A stretch of DNA of 64,000 nucleotides from Opitutus terrae PB90-1 (lineage in GTDB: Bacteria > Verrucomicrobiota > Verrucomicrobiia > Opitutales > Opitutaceae), in the NCBI RefSeq assembly GCF_000019965.1, contig NC_010571.1:1798001-1862000 (forward strand), written 5' to 3'. How positions within the stretch are numbered: the first letter of the stretch is position 1; each line of letters opens with the position of its first letter. Position numbers and translations under genes: made by a program. The notes under the pieces are model-generated. The model did no database searches, was not told the origin of the DNA, and saw only the letters and a list, made by a program, of their open reading frames with translations. This document shows, one piece after another, positions 16,969 to 24,737 of this stretch.

Positions 16969-19900
16969 TCACGGCGCCACCTCACACGTTTCGTTCGTGG
17001 TGGCGACGGCGGGCGCGGCGGGTTTGGCGTGCGCGGAAGCGTGCGTCATGAAGTAGATCAGCGGCACGGCCAGCGGGCTGACGACCAAGGACGCGATCGC
17101 GCCGAAGAGCAGCGAGATGGCGAGGCCCTGGAAGATCGGATCGGCCAGGATCACGAGTCCGCCGACGACGACCGCGAAGGCGGTGAGCATCATCGGCCGG
17201 AACCGCACCGCGCCGGACTCGATGCAGGCGTCGCGCAGCGAGCGGCCGTGGCTGAGCCGAAGTTCGATGAAGTCGACCAGGATGATCGAATTGCGGACGA
17301 CGATACCCGCGCCGGCCATGAAGCCGATCATGGACGTGGCGGTGAAGAACGCGCCCATCGCGGCGTGCGCCGGCAGGATGCCAATCAGCGAGAACGGAAT
17401 GACCGTCATCACGATCAGCGGCGTGGCGTAGTTTTTGAACCAGCCGACCATGAGCATATAGATCAGGATCAGCACGGCGCCGAAGGCCAGGCCCAGGTCG
17501 CGGAAGACTTCGATGGTGACCTGCCACTCGCCGTCCCACTTCATCGCGGGCTCGGCATCGTCGAACGGCATCGTGGCGTTGTAGATCTTCACGTGGTCCC
17601 GCGTGCCGCCAAACTCGCGTCCGTCGAGCTGCGCGAGCGCCTTGTTCATCTGGAGAATCGCATAGACGGGGCTCTCGATGACGCCGGCGACATCGCCCGT
17701 GACGTAGGTCACGTTTTTCAGGTTCTTGTGGTAGATATTTCGTTCGCCGGTGGTCCGCTCGACGGTGACGAGCTCACGCAGCGTGAGCAGCGGCGCCTGC
17801 GGATTCATTTCGGAGCGGATCGGGAGCGAGAGCAGGTCGTCGGGCCGGGCGCGGAGTGCGCGCGGCAGCTCGAGCACGACGTTCACGTCCTCGCGGTCGG
17901 AAGGCGAGTGGAGCAGCGTGACCGGATAGCCCTGCACGGCCATCTGGACGGTGCGCGTAATCGCGGCCTCGGTGATGCCGTGGAGCGCGGCCTTGGCCTT
18001 GTCGACGCGGAGGATGGTCTTGAGCTGCATATCCTCGACATACCAGTCGACGTCCACGACGCCCTCGGTGGAGCGGAAGATTTCGCGGACCTTGGCGGCG
18101 AGCTTGAGCCGGGCCTCCTCGGTGGGACCGTAGATTTCGGCGACCAGGGTGGAGAGCACCGGCGGACCGGGCGGGACCTCGGCGACGACGACGACCGCGC
18201 CATATTTTTCGGCGATGGCGGTGAGCCGCGGACGCACGCGCTTGGCGATGTCGTGGCTCTGAGCGTCGCGTTCGTGTTTGGGCAGGAGGTTGACCTGGAG
18301 GTCCGCGACGTTGCTGCCGCGGCGCATGAAGTAGTGACGCACGAGCCCGTTGAAATTGAACGGCGAAGCGGTACCGGCGTAGACCTGATAATCGCGCACC
18401 TCGGGTTCGGTGCGGATCGCGGCGGCCATCTCGCGGGCGACGCGAGCGGTCTGCTCCAGCGTGGAACCCTCGGGCATGTTGAGGATAACCTGGAACTCCG
18501 ACTTGTTGTCGAAGGGCAGCATCTTGACCTTCACGCCGCCGATGCCGACGAGCGCCATCGAGCCGACGGTGAGAGCGGCGACGATCGCGAGAAACGCCCA
18601 GCGCCAGCCGCGATGGTCGAGCAACGGCCCCATCACGCGCTGATAGAGGCGCGTGAACCAGTTGTCGGCGACGGTCTCGTCTTCGGTGGCTTCCTCCTCC
18701 TCATTGCGCGGCGCGTCGACGAAATCGGTTGCATGGCGGCCATGCGTGGCGTGGCCGCGGAGAATTTTCAGCGCAGCCCAGGGAGTGACGGCGAACGCGA
18801 CGAGCAGTGAGAACAGCATCGCAGCACTCGAGCCGATCGGGATCGGCCGCATGTAGGGGCCCATCAACCCGCTGACGAACGCCATCGGCAGCACCGCGGC
18901 GATGACCGCCCACGTGGCGAGGATGGTCGGGTTGCCCACCTCGTCGACGGCTTCGACCGCGATCTGCAGCAGCCGTTTGCGGCGACAGCTGGGCAGGCCC
19001 ATATGCCGGACGATGTTCTCCACGACGACGATCGCGTCGTCGACGAGGATGCCGATCGAGAAGATCAGCGCGAAGAGCGTGATCCGGTTGAGCGTGTAGC
19101 CGTAGAGATAGAAAACCAGCAGCGTCAGCCCGAGCGTGACGGGGATGGCGAGCAGAACGACGAGCGATTCGCGCCAGCCGAGGAAAAGGAGGATCAGGAT
19201 CGCGACGCCGAAGACGGCCAGGCCCATGTGGAGCAGGAGCTCGTTGGATTTCTCCGAGGCCGTGGCGCCGTAGTCGCGCGTGACCGCGACGCCGACGTCA
19301 GCGGGGATGACGCGGCCCTTGAGCGCGTCGACCTTGGCGACCACGGCGCTGACGACGTCGACGGCGTTGGCGCCGGGACGCTTCGCCACGCTGAGCGTGA
19401 CGGCGGGCTGGTCGGAAGCACCGCCTGTCGACGCCCGATCAGGCGTCGCAAGCGTCGTCCCGACGGGATCGCTCGCGGCTCCCGCGCCGGCGCCATACAG
19501 CACGTAGTTCGCGGGCTCTTCCGGGCCGTCGATGATCGTGGCGACGTCGCGCAAATAGACCGGCCGGCCCTCATAGACGCCAATGACCACCGCACCGACG
19601 TCCGCGGCGTTGCGGAAGAACGTGCCCGTCTGGAGCAGCGTCTCGGCGTTGGCGGCGGACTGCGCGCCGGTGAGCGCCTGAAAGTTGGCCTGCTGCAGCA
19701 TCGGCACGAGCATGCCGGGGCTGAGATTGCGCGAGGCGAGTCTCTGCGGGTCGAGCTGGACGCGCACCTGCCGGCGATCGCCGCCGATCAGCGTGGTCTC
19801 GGCGACGTCGGAGATCGATTTCACCTCTTCGTCGACCTGCGCGGCGATCCGGCGCAGCGTGGCGTGATCGTAGCGGTCGCTGTGGAAGGTGAGCGCGAGG

Positions 19901-20364
19901 ATCGGCACGTCGTCGATCGTGCGCGGTTTGACGAGCGGCGGGGTGACGCCGAGCGGGATCCGGTCGAAGTTGGTCTGTAGCTTCTGGTTGAGCCGGACGA
20001 GCGCGGCTTCGAGGTCGGTGCCGACTTTGAAACGGACGATCGTCATGTTACCGCCGGGACTCACGGTCGAGTAGACGTATTCGACGCCGGGAATCTCCCA
20101 GAGAAGCTTCTCCATCGGGTGAGTGACGCGCACCTCGACCTCGGCGGCGCTGGCGCCAGGCATGCCGACGAGGATGTCGATCATCGGCACCTTGATCTGC
20201 GGCTCCTCCTCGCGCGGCAGCATCAGAATGGAGAATACGCCAAGCAGCAGCGAGGCGGCGACCATGATGGGCGTCAGCTTCGAGTCGATGAACAGTGACG
20301 CCATCCGGCCGGCGAAGCCGTAACGTTTCGGATCGGGGAAGGGAGAACCGTGGGAGGCGCTCAT
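16969..20364 (-). CDS. RND-family efflux pump, inner-membrane subunit
   Basis: This is an 1131-residue AcrB/MdtB-like transporter with two repeats of one plus five membrane helices and two large periplasmic loops each. The proton-relay Asp pair is visible in helix 4 ([17 protein letters not shown], Asp442-Asp443). The N-terminus ([18 protein letters not shown]) and [11 protein letters not shown] motif are typical. It is about 90 residues longer than usual: one insertion near residues 290-318 coincides with a DNA palindrome (19429-19448), and another acidic one ([10 protein letters not shown]) lies near residue 575. With the adjacent fusion protein and TolC protein it makes a tripartite pump. 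The substrate is unknown; rhodanese and DUF2892 neighbours suggest a reactive-sulfur or thiol-related compound. Confidence 0.92.
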   Translation of the reverse strand: MSASHGSPFPDPKRYGFAGRMASLFIDSKLTPIMVAASLLLGVFSILMLPREEEPQIKVPMIDILVGMPGASAAEVEVRVTHPMEKLLWEIPGVEYVYSTVSPGGNMTIVRFKVGTDLEAALVRLNQKLQTNFDRIPLGVTPPLVKPRTIDDVPILALTFHSDRYDHATLRRIAAQVDEEVKSISDVAETTLIGGDRRQVRVQLDPQRLASRNLSPGMLVPMLQQANFQALTGAQSAANAETLLQTGTFFRNAADVGAVVIGVYEGRPVYLRDVATIIDGPEEPANYVLYGAGAGAASDPVGTTLATPDRASTGGASDQPAVTLSVAKRPGANAVDVVSAVVAKVDALKGRVIPADVGVAVTRDYGATASEKSNELLLHMGLAVFGVAILILLFLGWRESLVVLLAIPVTLGLTLLVFYLYGYTLNRITLFALIFSIGILVDDAIVVVENIVRHMGLPSCRRKRLLQIAVEAVDEVGNPTILATWAVIAAVLPMAFVSGLMGPYMRPIPIGSSAAMLFSLLVAFAVTPWAALKILRGHATHGRHATDFVDAPRNEEEEATEDETVADNWFTRLYQRVMGPLLDHRGWRWAFLAIVAALTVGSMALVGIGGVKVKMLPFDNKSEFQVILNMPEGSTLEQTARVAREMAAAIRTEPEVRDYQVYAGTASPFNFNGLVRHYFMRRGSNVADLQVNLLPKHERDAQSHDIAKRVRPRLTAIAEKYGAVVVVAEVPPGPPVLSTLVAEIYGPTEEARLKLAAKVREIFRSTEGVVDVDWYVEDMQLKTILRVDKAKAALHGITEAAITRTVQMAVQGYPVTLLHSPSDREDVNVVLELPRALRARPDDLLSLPIRSEMNPQAPLLTLRELVTVERTTGERNIYHKNLKNVTYVTGDVAGVIESPVYAILQMNKALAQLDGREFGGTRDHVKIYNATMPFDDAEPAMKWDGEWQVTIEVFRDLGLAFGAVLILIYMLMVGWFKNYATPLIVMTVIPFSLIGILPAHAAMGAFFTATSMIGFMAGAGIVVRNSIILVDFIELRLSHGRSLRDACIESGAVRFRPMMLTAFAVVVGGLVILADPIFQGLAISLLFGAIASLVVSPLAVPLIYFMTHASAHAKPAAPAVATTNETCEVAP
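19429..19448. repeat. Palindrome inside the RND coding sequence
   Basis: CGACGCC-CGATCA-GGCGTCG, with 7-bp arms, reads in frame as part of [11 protein letters not shown] in a periplasmic loop insertion. It looks like an intergenic-type repeat caught within a gene. Confidence 0.45.
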
Positions 20365-20388
20365 GACGGAATCGTTTGGGCTGAATTT

Positions 20389-20412
20389 GTAGGGCTGCCG
20401 CTCGACGGCAGC
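20389..20412. repeat. Half copy of the GTAGGG repeat element
   Basis: GTAGGGCTGCCGCTCGACGG followed by CAGC equals the left hairpin of the 82-base elements at 57616 and 63903. It sits between the RND and fusion-protein genes. Confidence 0.6.
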
Positions 20413-20491
20413 TGGGAGGAAGACGTGGAAACGACCAGAGTGCTCGGCCGGCGACCAGCGCCGGTTCTACGAGGCGGAGACGAAACAGCGA

Positions 20492-21529
20492 TCATTGGAC
20501 AACCTCCAGCGGCTGGCCCTCGCGCAATCCGGCAGGCGCGGCGACCACGACCTCCTCGCCGTCGTCGAGTCCGGAGAGGATCTCGACGCGGTCGCCGTGC
20601 GTTGCGCCCGACTTCACGAGCCGCAGCCCGGCCCGACCATCGGTGCCGCGCACGAACACGCGTTCGAGCTGGCCGAAGGTCGAGACCGCGGTGGCAGGGA
20701 CGAGCAGCGATTTGACCGGTGCGCCGGGTACCTGCACGCGGGCGAACTGGCCGGAGCGCACGGTGGCCTCCTGCGGCACGGCGAGTTTCACCAGCACGCT
20801 GTGCGCGGCGGCGTCTGCGGCCGAGGATATTTCGGTGACCAACCCCTGAAAGGACGCGCCTATGGAGGGCACCGCGACCTCAAGCTGCTGGCCCACGAGG
20901 AGCGGAGCCACGAGCGAGTCCGGCACGGCGGCCTCGACTTGGAAGGAACCGGTGCCTTCGACTTCGAGCAACGGGACGCCGGGCGCGGCGAGGTCGCCGA
21001 CGTTGACCAGTTTGCGGGCGATCACGCCATCGAAGGGCGCACGCAGCGTGGCGTAGCCGAGCATCACCTCGGCTTCGCGGACCATCGCCTCGGTCATGGC
21101 GAGGCGGTCTTCGAGGCCCTTGACCATGTCGGCGGTGCTGGCGCCCTTGCCGAGGAGGTCGCGTTCGCGATCGAGATCGCGGCGGGCGACGTTGAGCTGC
21201 GATTTGGCCTGGAGCAGCCGCGCGGAGATCTCGCCGGCGCCAATCTGCGCGAGCACATCGCCGGCCTGGACCTTCTGGCCCAGCGAGACCGGGAGTTCCT
21301 CGATCGCGCCCATGACTTTCGCCGCCAGCGTCGCGCGCTGGACCGGCCGGACCGTGCCGGTGATTTCGACGAGCGCCGGCGCGGTTTGGATACGGGCGGT
21401 GGCGAGCTGGACCTTGGCGGCGGGAAGATCGGGAGCGGTCGCGGCGGCGGGCTCGTGCTTGCCGCAGCCGACGAGGGCGAGCACGAGGGCGGCCGGAAGG
21501 ATGAAGCGGGGAAGACGGGCGGAGTTCAT
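20492..21529 (-). CDS. RND membrane-fusion protein (periplasmic adaptor lipoprotein)
   Basis: This is a 345-residue HlyD/AcrA-type adaptor. The signal peptide ends in the lipobox LALVGC, so it is probably inner-membrane lipid-anchored. Order of domains: beta-barrel start (ITGTVRPVQRATLAAKVMG), lipoyl half (LPVSLGQKVQAGDVLAQIG), an alpha-hairpin (SQLNVARRDLDRERDLLGKGAS onward), second lipoyl half (LRAPFDGVIARKLVNVGD), beta-barrel and membrane-proximal domain. The ATG at 21529 was used rather than a TTG two codons upstream. It follows the TolC gene by 19 bases and precedes the RND gene by 127 bases. Confidence 0.92.
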   Translation of the reverse strand: MNSARLPRFILPAALVLALVGCGKHEPAAATAPDLPAAKVQLATARIQTAPALVEITGTVRPVQRATLAAKVMGAIEELPVSLGQKVQAGDVLAQIGAGEISARLLQAKSQLNVARRDLDRERDLLGKGASTADMVKGLEDRLAMTEAMVREAEVMLGYATLRAPFDGVIARKLVNVGDLAAPGVPLLEVEGTGSFQVEAAVPDSLVAPLLVGQQLEVAVPSIGASFQGLVTEISSAADAAAHSVLVKLAVPQEATVRSGQFARVQVPGAPVKSLLVPATAVSTFGQLERVFVRGTDGRAGLRLVKSGATHGDRVEILSGLDDGEEVVVAAPAGLREGQPLEVVQ

Positions 21530-21548
21530 GTTCAAAGGGAGAAGCGGG

Positions 21549-22889
21549 TTACAACTGGGAATCGGCAGCCGTGGTCGGCAGGGGGTCGAGGCCGAGCGCG
21601 CGGCGGAGCCCGACGAGCGCGAGCCGCTCGTCGACGGCGGCGAAGGTGTGGCGCAGGCGGGCTTCGATGAGCCGGCTCTCGGCGCCGATCACGTCGGCGG
21701 TGAGCACGGCCTGCTTCTCGAACCGCGCGCGGGTGAGCGCGGCGCTCTCCTCGGCTTGGGCGACGGCGGCGGTGGTGACGTTCAGCCGCTCGCGTGCGTC
21801 GGCGTGGGCCAGCCGGGCCTGCTCGGCCTCGAGTTCCATGCCGAGCGTCGCCTTGCGAAGCATCTCCTTCACCTGCGTCACCTCGGCCCGGCTTTGACGG
21901 ATCTTTCCGGACGTTTGGCCGCCGTCGAAAACGTTCACGTCGACCGACACGCCGGCGAGCCAGCTCTTGCCGTCGCGGTTCATCTCCCAGCCTTTGTCGT
22001 ATTGGTAGGAGGCGAACGCGTTGACGGTGGGGCGGCGCGCGCCGCGGGCGGAGTCGACCATGGCTTCGGCGGCGCGGAGCCGAGCCTGGAGTCCGAGGAG
22101 CTCGGGCCGGTGCGAGACGTCGCGCGAGTCCGGCGCGGTGAGACGGGCCAAGGTCGGATCGTCTTCGGCGAGTTCGACGGGTTCCTCCGACGCGTCGAGC
22201 CCGAGGACAAACCGGAACGCACGGGCGGCGAGCGCCGCACTGTGGCGGGCGGCGGACAGCGACTCGCGGGTTTGCGCGAGCTGGACCTCGAGACTGAGCA
22301 GGTCGGACTTGAGCATCTGGCCGGCTTCGAACCGCGCGCGGGCAACGGCGACGGCGGCATCGTAGGCCTTCACGCCCGCCTCGACGGCGCCGACGGCTTC
22401 GCGGGCTTTGCGGAGATTGAGCGCGGCCTTGACGACCTCAGCGGCGAGTTGCTGCCGGGCGGCCTGGAGGTCGAGATCGGCGGCCTCGGCGCCGGCGCGG
22501 GCGGCGGTGCGACCAGCGGTTGCGCGGCCGCCGCTATAGAGATTGTAGCCGATCGTGCCGGTGGCATTCAGGTTGTCGATCTGACCGGGATGGTTGAAGT
22601 CGATCGTGTTGTTGAACGCCCGCTGGTTGAGGATCGAGCCGAACGCCATCATCGGGCTATTGGTCTCCGTGTAGCGGCCGGACACGGTCAACTGTGGCAG
22701 CCAGGCCGAACGCGCCTGCTCGACGAGCGCTTGGGCGCCATCAACGCGGGCACGGGCGATCCGGGCGTCGGGACTCTGTTCGAGGGCGGTGGCGACGGCA
22801 CGCTCGAGGGTCCAGGTCTCGGCGCGCGCGCTGCCTGCGGCCAGCAGGGCGGCCAGCACGGCGGAAAAAAGGAGGCGGTGGGAGCTCAT
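21549..22889 (-). CDS. TolC-family outer-membrane efflux protein
   Basis: This is a 446-residue protein with a Sec signal peptide (LLFSAVLAALLAAGSARA). Two repeats of long helices and short strands follow (LERAVATALEQSPDARIARARV at the front; LIEARLRHTFAAVDERLALVGLRRAL at the end). The conserved WLPQLTVSGRY and beta-strand regions match the family. It should form the trimeric outer-membrane channel for the RND pump encoded just downstream. Start at 22889 (ATG) was preferred to the TTG at 22895. Confidence 0.92.
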   Translation of the reverse strand: MSSHRLLFSAVLAALLAAGSARAETWTLERAVATALEQSPDARIARARVDGAQALVEQARSAWLPQLTVSGRYTETNSPMMAFGSILNQRAFNNTIDFNHPGQIDNLNATGTIGYNLYSGGRATAGRTAARAGAEAADLDLQAARQQLAAEVVKAALNLRKAREAVGAVEAGVKAYDAAVAVARARFEAGQMLKSDLLSLEVQLAQTRESLSAARHSAALAARAFRFVLGLDASEEPVELAEDDPTLARLTAPDSRDVSHRPELLGLQARLRAAEAMVDSARGARRPTVNAFASYQYDKGWEMNRDGKSWLAGVSVDVNVFDGGQTSGKIRQSRAEVTQVKEMLRKATLGMELEAEQARLAHADARERLNVTTAAVAQAEESAALTRARFEKQAVLTADVIGAESRLIEARLRHTFAAVDERLALVGLRRALGLDPLPTTAADSQL

Positions 22890-22941
22890 GGCCAAAGGGG
22901 GAAGGTGGACGGGTGCGCGTGGGAGCGCGGCGGCCGAGAAG

Positions 22942-23015
22942 ATGTTACCTATTAAATGACATTGCCGGGAGGGCGCCGGGGGAAGCCGAGGGAGATGTCA
23001 CTTAATAGGTGACAT
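22942..23015. repeat. Inverted pair of a 21-base palindromic element
   Basis: The 21-mer at 22995-23015 (arms ATGTCAC/GTGACAT) and the reverse complement of 22942-22962 agree at 19 of 21 positions, separated by 32 bases. The pair lies between the TolC and DUF6132 genes. A related pair, with core GTAACCYAATRGGTTAC, is at 42949-43013. Confidence 0.6.
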
Positions 23016-23034
23016 GGTGTGGGGAGCGGAGCGG

Positions 23035-23217
23035 TCAGGCGGTGCGGGAGGTGAGCGCGATGAGGAGGCCCATGGTGCCGCCGTAGAGGGCGCCGCGCCA
23101 CCAGGTGGAGGTGAGCGGGCAGGTGCCTGAGGTGCACTGGCCGAAGTAACCGAGCGCGGCGCCAAGGCCGGCGCCGATCACGATCGGCAACAGGAGGCGG
23201 ACGAGCGGGTGCTGCAT
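23035..23217 (-). CDS. DUF6132-like small membrane protein
   Basis: This is a 60-residue protein with two membrane segments (LLPIVIGAGLGAALGYFG and GALYGGTMGLLIAL). A conserved polar loop between them holds the cysteine pair GQCTSGTCPLTS. Genes of this kind are often found beside rhodanese/DUF2892 genes, and here it directly follows DUF2892 with 12 bases between. The Cys pair could bind or relay sulfur; that is inference. Confidence 0.75.
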   Translation of the reverse strand: MQHPLVRLLLPIVIGAGLGAALGYFGQCTSGTCPLTSTWWRGALYGGTMGLLIALTSRTA

Positions 23218-23229
23218 GGCGGGGGCGGA

Positions 23230-23460
23230 TCAGGCGTGGGACTTGACGCCGCCCCAGTGGATCACGTCGTTGGCATCGACCCAGCCGAGCTTGCGGAGGA
23301 AAAGGGTGGGCGGGCAGAAGCCGGTGAAGGCGGACTGAATCAGGTTGGCGCCAACGAAAGCGGGGAGCAGCAGCCACCAGGGGCTGACGAATGCGGCGAG
23401 GGCGGTGCCTAGCAGGGTGAAGGTGCCGGCGAGGGCGCGGATGAAGGAATCGGTTTTCAT
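23230..23460 (-). CDS. DUF2892 (YgaP membrane-domain-like) protein
   Basis: This is a 76-residue protein with two closely spaced membrane helices (FTLLGTALAAFVSPWWLLLPAF and ANLIQSAFTGFCPPTLFL). FCPPTLFLRKLG matches the end of the DUF2892 fold, which in E. coli YgaP is the membrane part fused to a rhodanese. Here the rhodanese is a separate gene in the same set. It is the first gene of the leftward set, divergent from arsR-1. The ATG at 23460 begins only 18 bases from the operator. Confidence 0.85.
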   Translation of the reverse strand: MKTDSFIRALAGTFTLLGTALAAFVSPWWLLLPAFVGANLIQSAFTGFCPPTLFLRKLGWVDANDVIHWGGVKSHA

Positions 23461-23468
23461 GGTTGGGC

Positions 23469-23497
23469 TTGACAGTAAATGCGCATATACGCATATA
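23469..23497 (+). promoter_or_regulatory. Promoter for arsR-1 with opposed -35 for the divergent operon
   Basis: TTGACA (23469-23474), a 17-base spacer and CATATA (23492-23497) form a good rightward promoter. On the other strand TTGACA lies at 23515-23510, pointing at DUF2892. The operator fills the space between. Predicted transcription start is only a few bases from the arsR-1 ATG at 23509, so that mRNA may be nearly leaderless. Confidence 0.6.
23479..23494. promoter_or_regulatory. Operator O1 of the ArsR-1 divergent region
   Basis: ATGCGCATATACGCAT is a near-palindrome: ATGCG and CGCAT flank CATATA. It lies inside the spacer of the arsR-1 promoter, where a bound repressor would block both directions. 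The O2 site at 34049 matches it at 14 of 16 positions. Confidence 0.7.
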
Positions 23498-23508
23498 AGC
23501 AGTCAGCG

Positions 23509-23868
23509 ATGTCAAACGAATTTTGTGCGATTTCTTCCGGCCGGCCGCCGCCGCTGACCGATGCGACGATCGAGCTGGTGGCGGGGCGGTTTGCCGTGCT
23601 CGCCGAGCCGATGCGGCTGCGGCTGATCCACGCGCTCTTCGGGGGCGAGAAGAGCGTCAGCGCACTCGTCGAGGAGAGCGAAGGAACGCAGACCAACGTC
23701 TCGCGACACCTGCAGACGCTGATGCATGCCAATATGATAGCGCGGCGGAAGGAGGGACACCAAGTCTTTTACCGGATCACCGATCCTTCGATCGCGCACC
23801 TGTGCGAGCTGGTGTGCGGCAGCCTCAAGCAGCAGCTCACGCATCAGGCCGAGGCGTTCGAGTCGTAG
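23509..23868 (+). CDS. ArsR-family transcriptional repressor 1
   Basis: This is a 119-residue winged helix-turn-helix regulator. The recognition region is SALVEESEGTQTNVSRHLQTLMHANMI (residues 51-77) with the wing RKEGHQVFYRI. The classical metal box of ArsR is absent. Instead two cysteines sit in the last helix, CELVC (Cys99, Cys103). The same CELVC pair is in ArsR-2, so both may sense an oxidant or sulfur species through a dithiol. The start at 23509 was chosen because the upstream ATG at 23479 lies inside the operator. Confidence 0.9.
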   Translation: MSNEFCAISSGRPPPLTDATIELVAGRFAVLAEPMRLRLIHALFGGEKSVSALVEESEGTQTNVSRHLQTLMHANMIARRKEGHQVFYRITDPSIAHLCELVCGSLKQQLTHQAEAFES

Positions 23869-24254
23869 GCGCCCGCAGGCCCCGCGGCAGAGAGCGGTTC
23901 GCGTCGCGACGCCGTCGACTGGCCGCCGCGCGGGGACGATCGGGGCAACGGCTCTTCGGCGCCGCATGGCCGAACATGGACTGGGCGAGCCGTGCGGCGT
24001 TGCCGGGCAGGACCGAAAAGAAGCCGGCGCGATGACTGGCTGAAGGGGCCGTAATGCAGCGTCGCCAGGCGATCTGCCTCCGCTGCGGCGGATCCAGCGC
24101 CAATCAGTCATTTACGGCTACAGCGTTTTCAGAAAAGGGGTGCAGCCCAGCGGGGCAGCGGCAGACCTCCGTGCCTGCGACTGGAGAGAGCAATACCAGC
24201 AGGCAGAGACGCCTGCCGCTACGCAGGAACGGCTCCGCCAGAGCTTGAAACGCT
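23869..24254. other. Convergent intergenic region after arsR-1 and the MOSC gene
   Basis: This is a 386-base region between two convergent stops. It contains a small hairpin (GGCAG...CTGCC near 24202-24213) but no T-run terminator and no credible gene. Confidence 0.5.
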
Positions 24255-24737
24255 CTATTGTCGCAGCCAGCCGTCCGAGAGAATCCGCGCGCGGAGTCCG
24301 CCGCGGCCGCGCAGCCAGTCGTTGGCGCCGGGCCCGAGCGCCTGGTCCATCCAGTAGCATGGCCGGCATTCCTCGGTCCCGAAAAACCGCACGCCCTGCA
24401 GCTCAAATTCGCTGCCGACCAGCGAGGCGAGATCGATCCCGCGCGTGAACACGTTGCGTCGCGTGGCTTCCGGCCGGGCCAGCGGCGATCCGAGTTCGCG
24501 CTGCAGCTGCACAAACGTCTCCAGCGCGAAGAAGGTGATCTGGCCCTTGTAGTCGGGCCGGTAGTCGAAGAAGCGATCGCCGCGCACGCCGCGACCAGCG
24601 ATGCACTCGAGTGCGTCGACGACTTCCACTGCGGCTTCACCTGCGGGTCCGCCGTGATGGCCGAAGAAGTTGTGCGCCGGCGAACGGGTGAGCAGCTGGA
24701 CCGTGTCTGAGGCGAGAAGGGTGAGCGTCGGGATCAT
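24255..24737 (-). CDS. MOSC-domain protein
   Basis: This is a 160-residue single-domain protein. VRGDRFFDYRPDYKGQITF and GSEFELQGVRFFGTEECRPC are the core MOSC strands, with the conserved cysteine in EECRPC (near residue 130). MOSC domains bind molybdenum cofactor or carry sulfur for its sulfuration. As last gene of the sulfur-respiration set, it may service the molybdopterin enzyme encoded upstream. Its ATG overlaps the cytochrome gene stop by four bases, so translation is probably coupled. Confidence 0.8.
   Translation of the reverse strand: MIPTLTLLASDTVQLLTRSPAHNFFGHHGGPAGEAAVEVVDALECIAGRGVRGDRFFDYRPDYKGQITFFALETFVQLQRELGSPLARPEATRRNVFTRGIDLASLVGSEFELQGVRFFGTEECRPCYWMDQALGPGANDWLRGRGGLRARILSDGWLRQ

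Noticed and set aside
23035-23515. A metal-sensing ars (arsenic) operon
   Set aside because: No arsB, arsC or acr3 is present, and the ArsR proteins lack the classical metal-binding box.
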